Positions 63,600-64,000 of a stretch of 64,000 nt of DNA are shown here, piece by piece. Source of the stretch: Rhizobium sp. 9140 (GTDB lineage Bacteria > Pseudomonadota > Alphaproteobacteria > Rhizobiales > Rhizobiaceae); assembly GCF_900067135.1 (NCBI RefSeq), contig NZ_FJUR01000002.1, positions 547,501-611,500 on the forward strand. Reading direction: 5' to 3'. The translations under genes and the position numbers were made by a program. The notes below the pieces were generated by a model. That model saw only the letters and a program-made list of their open reading frames with translations. It was not told the origin of the DNA and made no database searches. How positions within the stretch are numbered: position 1 is the first letter of the stretch; every line of letters begins with the position of its first letter.

Positions 63600-63623
63600 C
63601 CGTATCCGCAACCGGGAGACCCC

Positions 63624-64000
63624 ATGACACGCTCCGAAACACTCTTCACCCATGCCAGGCTGATGGATGACACGCTGTGCGACATTGCCGTCGCCGACGG
63701 GCGCATCACCGCGATTTCCGCTGTCGGCACGCTTGCGCGGGTTGCCGACACCATCGATATCGCCGGTGCGCTGCTGGTGCCGGCCTTCGTCGAGGGGCAT
63801 ATCCACCTCGATACCAGCTTCTACGGCGACCGGTGGATTCCGCATCGTCCGTGCACGGATGGATTCGATGTGCATGAGCGGGTCGCCTTCCAGGCCGAGA
63901 ACATGGCCTCGGCCGCGCCGATGGACAAACGAGCGCGCGACCAACTCGACCTCTGCATCGCCAACGGCTCTTTGCAGATGCGCAGCCATGTGATGGTCGA
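63624..64000 (+). CDS. Amidohydrolase, N-terminal part (cut by window end)
   Basis: About 125 codons are visible. They begin with the usual small beta domain (LFTHARLMDDTLCDIAVADGRI) and continue to VPAFVEGHIHLDTSFYGDRW, where the HxH metal motif is intact, as in cytosine deaminase-like enzymes. The start at 63624 has GGGAGA seven bases upstream. It continues the operon as the third amidohydrolase gene; the C-terminal half lies outside the window. Confidence 0.82.
   Translation, partial: MTRSETLFTHARLMDDTLCDIAVADGRITAISAVGTLARVADTIDIAGALLVPAFVEGHIHLDTSFYGDRWIPHRPCTDGFDVHERVAFQAENMASAAPMDKRARDQLDLCIANGSLQMRSHVMV

Noticed and set aside
1..64000. CRISPR arrays, tRNA or rRNA genes
   Set aside because: No regularly spaced repeats and no tRNA- or rRNA-like sequences were recognised by eye; a covariance-model scan was not possible here.

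Overview
The window comes from an alphaproteobacterium of the Rhizobiales, most likely family Rhizobiaceae (Rhizobium/Agrobacterium/Ensifer/Shinella type). The evidence is the high-GC coding style, a minCDE cluster, a DUF982 gene, an AttH-type exporter locus, a ShmR/HmuR-like heme receptor with a rhizobial-type iron box, and an FnrN-type regulator beside cyd genes. In well-known rhizobia minCDE sits on a secondary replicon, so a chromid or megaplasmid is plausible, but the window does not prove it.

Layout. 0-2.2 kb: minC-minD-minE (minus strand) with its terminator. 2.3-4.4 kb: a ROK-type sugar kinase whose conserved motifs are in circularly permuted order, then a dienelactone-hydrolase-like enzyme. 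4.4-8.7 kb: an MsbA-like ABC exporter and a TonB-dependent heme receptor. 8.9-13.4 kb: a decayed MFS transporter gene, then an AttEFGH-like operon (ATPase, large FtsX-like permease, AttH/CrtC-like lipocalin). 13.5-17.2 kb: a KaiC-like double ATPase overlapping a hybrid histidine kinase. 17.2-18.2 kb: RidA and an Lrp/AsnC regulator. 18.3-24.8 kb: an RND efflux pump and adaptor, an esterase-like protein lacking its nucleophile, and a divergent LysR regulator.

24.8-29.5 kb is a stack of mobile elements: an IS5-type transposase tail, an IS3-type transposase fragment interrupted by a group II intron (domain V and VI visible, reverse transcriptase truncated at its N-terminus), and a structurally complete IS21-family element inserted in the intron. 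Ordinary metabolic genes resume at 29.7 kb: a haloperoxidase-type hydrolase, a ChaC-like enzyme, an orphan branched-chain amino acid binding protein and a DUF982 protein. At 33.2-35.4 kb an ECF sigma/anti-sigma pair is divergent from a DUF4394 secreted protein, with a mirrored candidate promoter pair between them. At 35.5-40.6 kb a LacI regulator, an amino-acid-type binding protein, a fused permease-ATPase and an FAD oxidoreductase form an uptake/oxidation locus.

40.6-49.2 kb is a low-oxygen respiration module: cydA-cydB-cydX-hemN on one strand and cydDC on the other, sharing one perfect FNR/FixK box, with an fnrN-type regulator gene at the end. 49.4-54.3 kb holds a frameshifted dihydroxyacetone kinase gene, a DUF72 protein, a secreted esterase and several small stress-type proteins. 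From 54.4 kb to the end a GntR regulator is divergent from an oligopeptide-type ABC transporter whose operon includes three amidohydrolase genes (the last one cut by the window edge), which suggests import and hydrolytic breakdown of a cyclic amide or N-heterocycle.

No tRNA, rRNA or CRISPR array was seen. The most striking observation is the permuted ROK kinase at 2348-3439.
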